A stretch of 64,000 bases of DNA from Desulfopila sp. IMCC35006 (GTDB lineage Bacteria; Desulfobacterota; Desulfobulbia; Desulfobulbales; Desulfocapsaceae): the NCBI RefSeq assembly GCF_005116645.1, contig NZ_SWCM01000007.1:124001-188000 (forward strand), in the 5' to 3' direction. Position numbers and translations under genes: made by a program. The notes under the pieces were generated by a model. It searched no databases and was not told the origin of the DNA. It saw only the letters and a program-made list of their open reading frames with translations. Positions 62,242-64,000 of the stretch are shown here, piece by piece. Position 1 is the first letter of the stretch; every line of letters starts with the position of its first letter.

Positions 62242-63291
62242 ATGTTGATGAGCAAGGAATCAGTGTTTCCATCCTCCCGGGGGGAAGCCCTTGGGCAGTC
62301 AGAGACATTTCTGAACTTTCAGGAAGTGCTCTCCCGCGTCGCTCCGGTTGACCGGCCGGTTCTGTTGATAGGGGAGCGGGGAACAGGCAAAGAACTGGCC
62401 GCAAGCCGTTTGCATTTTCTGTCAAAGAGATGGCAGGGGCCTTTTATTACCCTCAATTGTGCGACACTCTCTCCGTCATTGATCGAATCTGAGCTTTTTG
62501 GCTATGAAAAAGGGGCCTTTACCGGTGCCGAAAGCCGCAGGACCGGGCGCTTTGAGGCGGCGGACGGGGGGACGCTTTTCCTGGATGAAATTGGTTCTAT
62601 CCCGCTGGAAGCACAGGAGAAAATTCTACGTGTTGTGGAGTACGGTTCTTTTGAGCGGGTGGGGAGTTCTCGGCCTGTTGAGGTCGATGTGCGAATTGTC
62701 GGGGCAACCAATGTGGATCTCGCCGCTATGGCTGAAAGAAAAGATTTTAAACGCGATCTCTTGGACCGGCTTTCTTTTGAGGTCCTGTTCCTCCCCCCCC
62801 TGCGTTACAGGGAAGAAGATATCATGCTTCTGGCCAGTCATTTTGCCACGCGGATGTCCTTTGAGCTCGGCAGGCAGGAGATGCCAACTTTTACGGAGAC
62901 GGCAGTGCGCGCGTTGGAGAATAACGTCTGGAAAGGCAATATTCGGGAGTTGAAAAATGTTGTGGAACGGGCGGTACACCGCTCGGAAGGCGGGGTTATC
63001 GATAAAATCGTCTTCGATCCCTTTATCTCCCCCTATGTGATCGTGCCAGCCGCAGATGAGGAAAATAACAAAAAAGGTATCAGTAACACGTATTCTCCAA
63101 TCAGCAATACAGCAGGCTTGACCCTGAAAGAGGCCGTCGCAGAACTTGAAAAAGAAATGCTGCAGCAGGCATTGAGTATCTGCCGGCATAACCAGAAAAA
63201 AGCTGCTGCACATCTAGGGCTCACCTACCATCAGTTTAGAGGCAAATTGCGCAAATACAGCAATGCTCTTGAGAACCATGTCGATGGATAA
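62242..63291 (+). CDS. pspF: Psp operon transcriptional activator PspF
   Basis: 349 residues. AAA+ sigma-54 activator without a receiver domain: Walker A GERGTGKE at 44-51, GAFTGA at 91-96, LFLDEIGS as Walker B, and the WPGN-like [11 protein letters not shown] segment. A Fis-type HTH is at the end ([23 protein letters not shown]). It lacks an N-terminal sensor because PspA binding controls it. Divergent from pspA; both genes share the control region. Confidence 0.94.
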   Translation: MLMSKESVFPSSRGEALGQSETFLNFQEVLSRVAPVDRPVLLIGERGTGKELAASRLHFLSKRWQGPFITLNCATLSPSLIESELFGYEKGAFTGAESRRTGRFEAADGGTLFLDEIGSIPLEAQEKILRVVEYGSFERVGSSRPVEVDVRIVGATNVDLAAMAERKDFKRDLLDRLSFEVLFLPPLRYREEDIMLLASHFATRMSFELGRQEMPTFTETAVRALENNVWKGNIRELKNVVERAVHRSEGGVIDKIVFDPFISPYVIVPAADEENNKKGISNTYSPISNTAGLTLKEAVAELEKEMLQQALSICRHNQKKAAAHLGLTYHQFRGKLRKYSNALENHVDG

Positions 63292-63473
63292 GACTTCGTT
63301 ACGTTGCGCAGAGCTGTGTTTTGTGGCGGTGATACATTTTTCTTTAAGCTTATTCGCAGGTAGAGTATGAAGAACCAAAGAGTTGCTTATTGTTCAAGCC
63401 CCCGATTGTCATCTGTACCTCCCCCGATCATAACACAAAATCAATCCTCATGTCGGTTTCCGGAGTCCACATA

Positions 63474-64000
63474 ATGCTATTGACGATGCTTTGCCAGAAT
63501 AATGGTCGTGTTCGGGCCTTGACAACATGCACGCTGCCCTTTGTTTTGCTGTTTTTTCTGTCCTGCACCGCGGCACATCAGAATAATCAACAGTCAGGGA
63601 CCAGTCAGCTTCAGGCGGAAAACAGTATGATGAAAAAACGTCTGCCGCTGATAGAAAGAGAGAGCGATGTGCTGAAAAAAGAGAACCAGCAGTATAGGAT
63701 AAAGATTCAGGATCTGGACATGCAGAATAAGCAGCTGAGCGCGGACCTTGCTGCACTGCGTGATCAGTACGAGATTGATATTGCTGCCGGAAATCAACAG
63801 ATAAGCTCGCTTGAGGAAGAGAATCAGAAAAATGCACAGGAGAGCAGGGCAAATATTGACCGGCTCACTGCCGTCAACAAAGCCCTGAATGAACAAATGA
63901 CCCGGGACCTTCGTGCCCTGAAGGATCAGATTGTCATGCAGAAAGCGGCGTATAATATGGACCGGGAGAAGCTTGTACAGGAAAATGCCCAAAAGCAATT
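63474..64000 (+). CDS. Coiled-coil lipoprotein-like protein (3' end outside window)
   Basis: At least 175 residues, open to the window end. The ATG at 63474 has GGAG eight bases upstream; the hydrophobic signal LPFVLLFFLSC has a plausible lipobox Cys near 31. After it comes a long, charged coiled coil (KKRLPLIERESDVLKKENQQ, then many E/Q/L heptads). Possibly a periplasmic, envelope-spanning scaffold. Function unknown. An ATG at 63450 is an alternative start without a ribosome site. Confidence 0.75.
   Translation, partial: MLLTMLCQNNGRVRALTTCTLPFVLLFFLSCTAAHQNNQQSGTSQLQAENSMMKKRLPLIERESDVLKKENQQYRIKIQDLDMQNKQLSADLAALRDQYEIDIAAGNQQISSLEEENQKNAQESRANIDRLTAVNKALNEQMTRDLRALKDQIVMQKAAYNMDREKLVQENAQKQ

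Overview
The window looks like a chromosomal segment of an anaerobic, probably sulfate-reducing deltaproteobacterium (Desulfobacterota, Desulfobulbales-like). This is inferred from the mix of genes: Na+-translocating NQR with a leading apbE, a Dld-II type D-lactate dehydrogenase, a PEP-CTERM protein, a cytidylate-kinase-like protein, several sigma-54 promoters with their activators, and at least two genes that only make sense if an in-frame UGA is read as selenocysteine. No rRNA or marker gene fixes the taxon.

Layout. 1-4477 (minus): apbE-nqrABC and the first codons of nqrD. 4.7-11.1 kb: a HerA-like ATPase, a CMD protein, a PEP-CTERM protein with its own sigma-54 promoter, and a lemA-TPM-TPM operon. 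11.2-18.9 kb: MarR, TolC, NudC, a response regulator, an Lrp-type effector domain, D-lactate dehydrogenase, and a DsbA/FrnE-type oxidoreductase whose first active-site residue is encoded by UGA. 19-31.7 kb: housekeeping genes (GATase, TrmO, enolase, MntP, Ogt, methyltransferase, Tpx, dGTPase, ValS, NadC), small conserved ORFs and tRNA-Phe.

31.8 to about 57 kb is an AT-richer, gene-poor, mosaic accessory region that begins at tRNA-Phe with a truncated integrase. It holds oxidoreductases, a glycolipid-binding-domain protein, a GFA protein, a HigBA-type toxin-antitoxin pair, an exported alpha/beta hydrolase next to an attC-like hairpin, transposase and integrase relics, four copies of a short dispersed repeat, a group II intron, a CheY-like protein, a cytidylate-kinase-like protein and a Fic protein. 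Inside it, a sigma-54 activator with a four-cysteine GAF domain (43.7-45.3 kb) is divergent from a six-gene operon (45.8-50.2 kb): isochorismatase-like hydrolase, exported cupredoxin-like protein, DUF1348/NTF2 protein, VOC protein, PNPOx-reductase fusion and an OsmC-like protein with an in-frame UGA. Three palindromic activator sites and a sigma-54 promoter lie between them. Together these suggest a sigma-54-switched response to reactive, electrophilic or peroxidic compounds ending in a selenoenzyme.

57.1-64 kb returns to core-like content: an SLC13/TrkA-C permease, a universal stress protein, the phage-shock operon pspA-B-C with a sigma-54 promoter and divergent pspF, and the start of a coiled-coil lipoprotein.

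The two best leads are the selenoproteins at 18273-18875 and 49761-50198. In both, UGA sits exactly where the family has its catalytic cysteine, the frame continues across it, and a bacterial-SECIS-like hairpin lies at the right distance downstream. Conventional gene calling truncates both.
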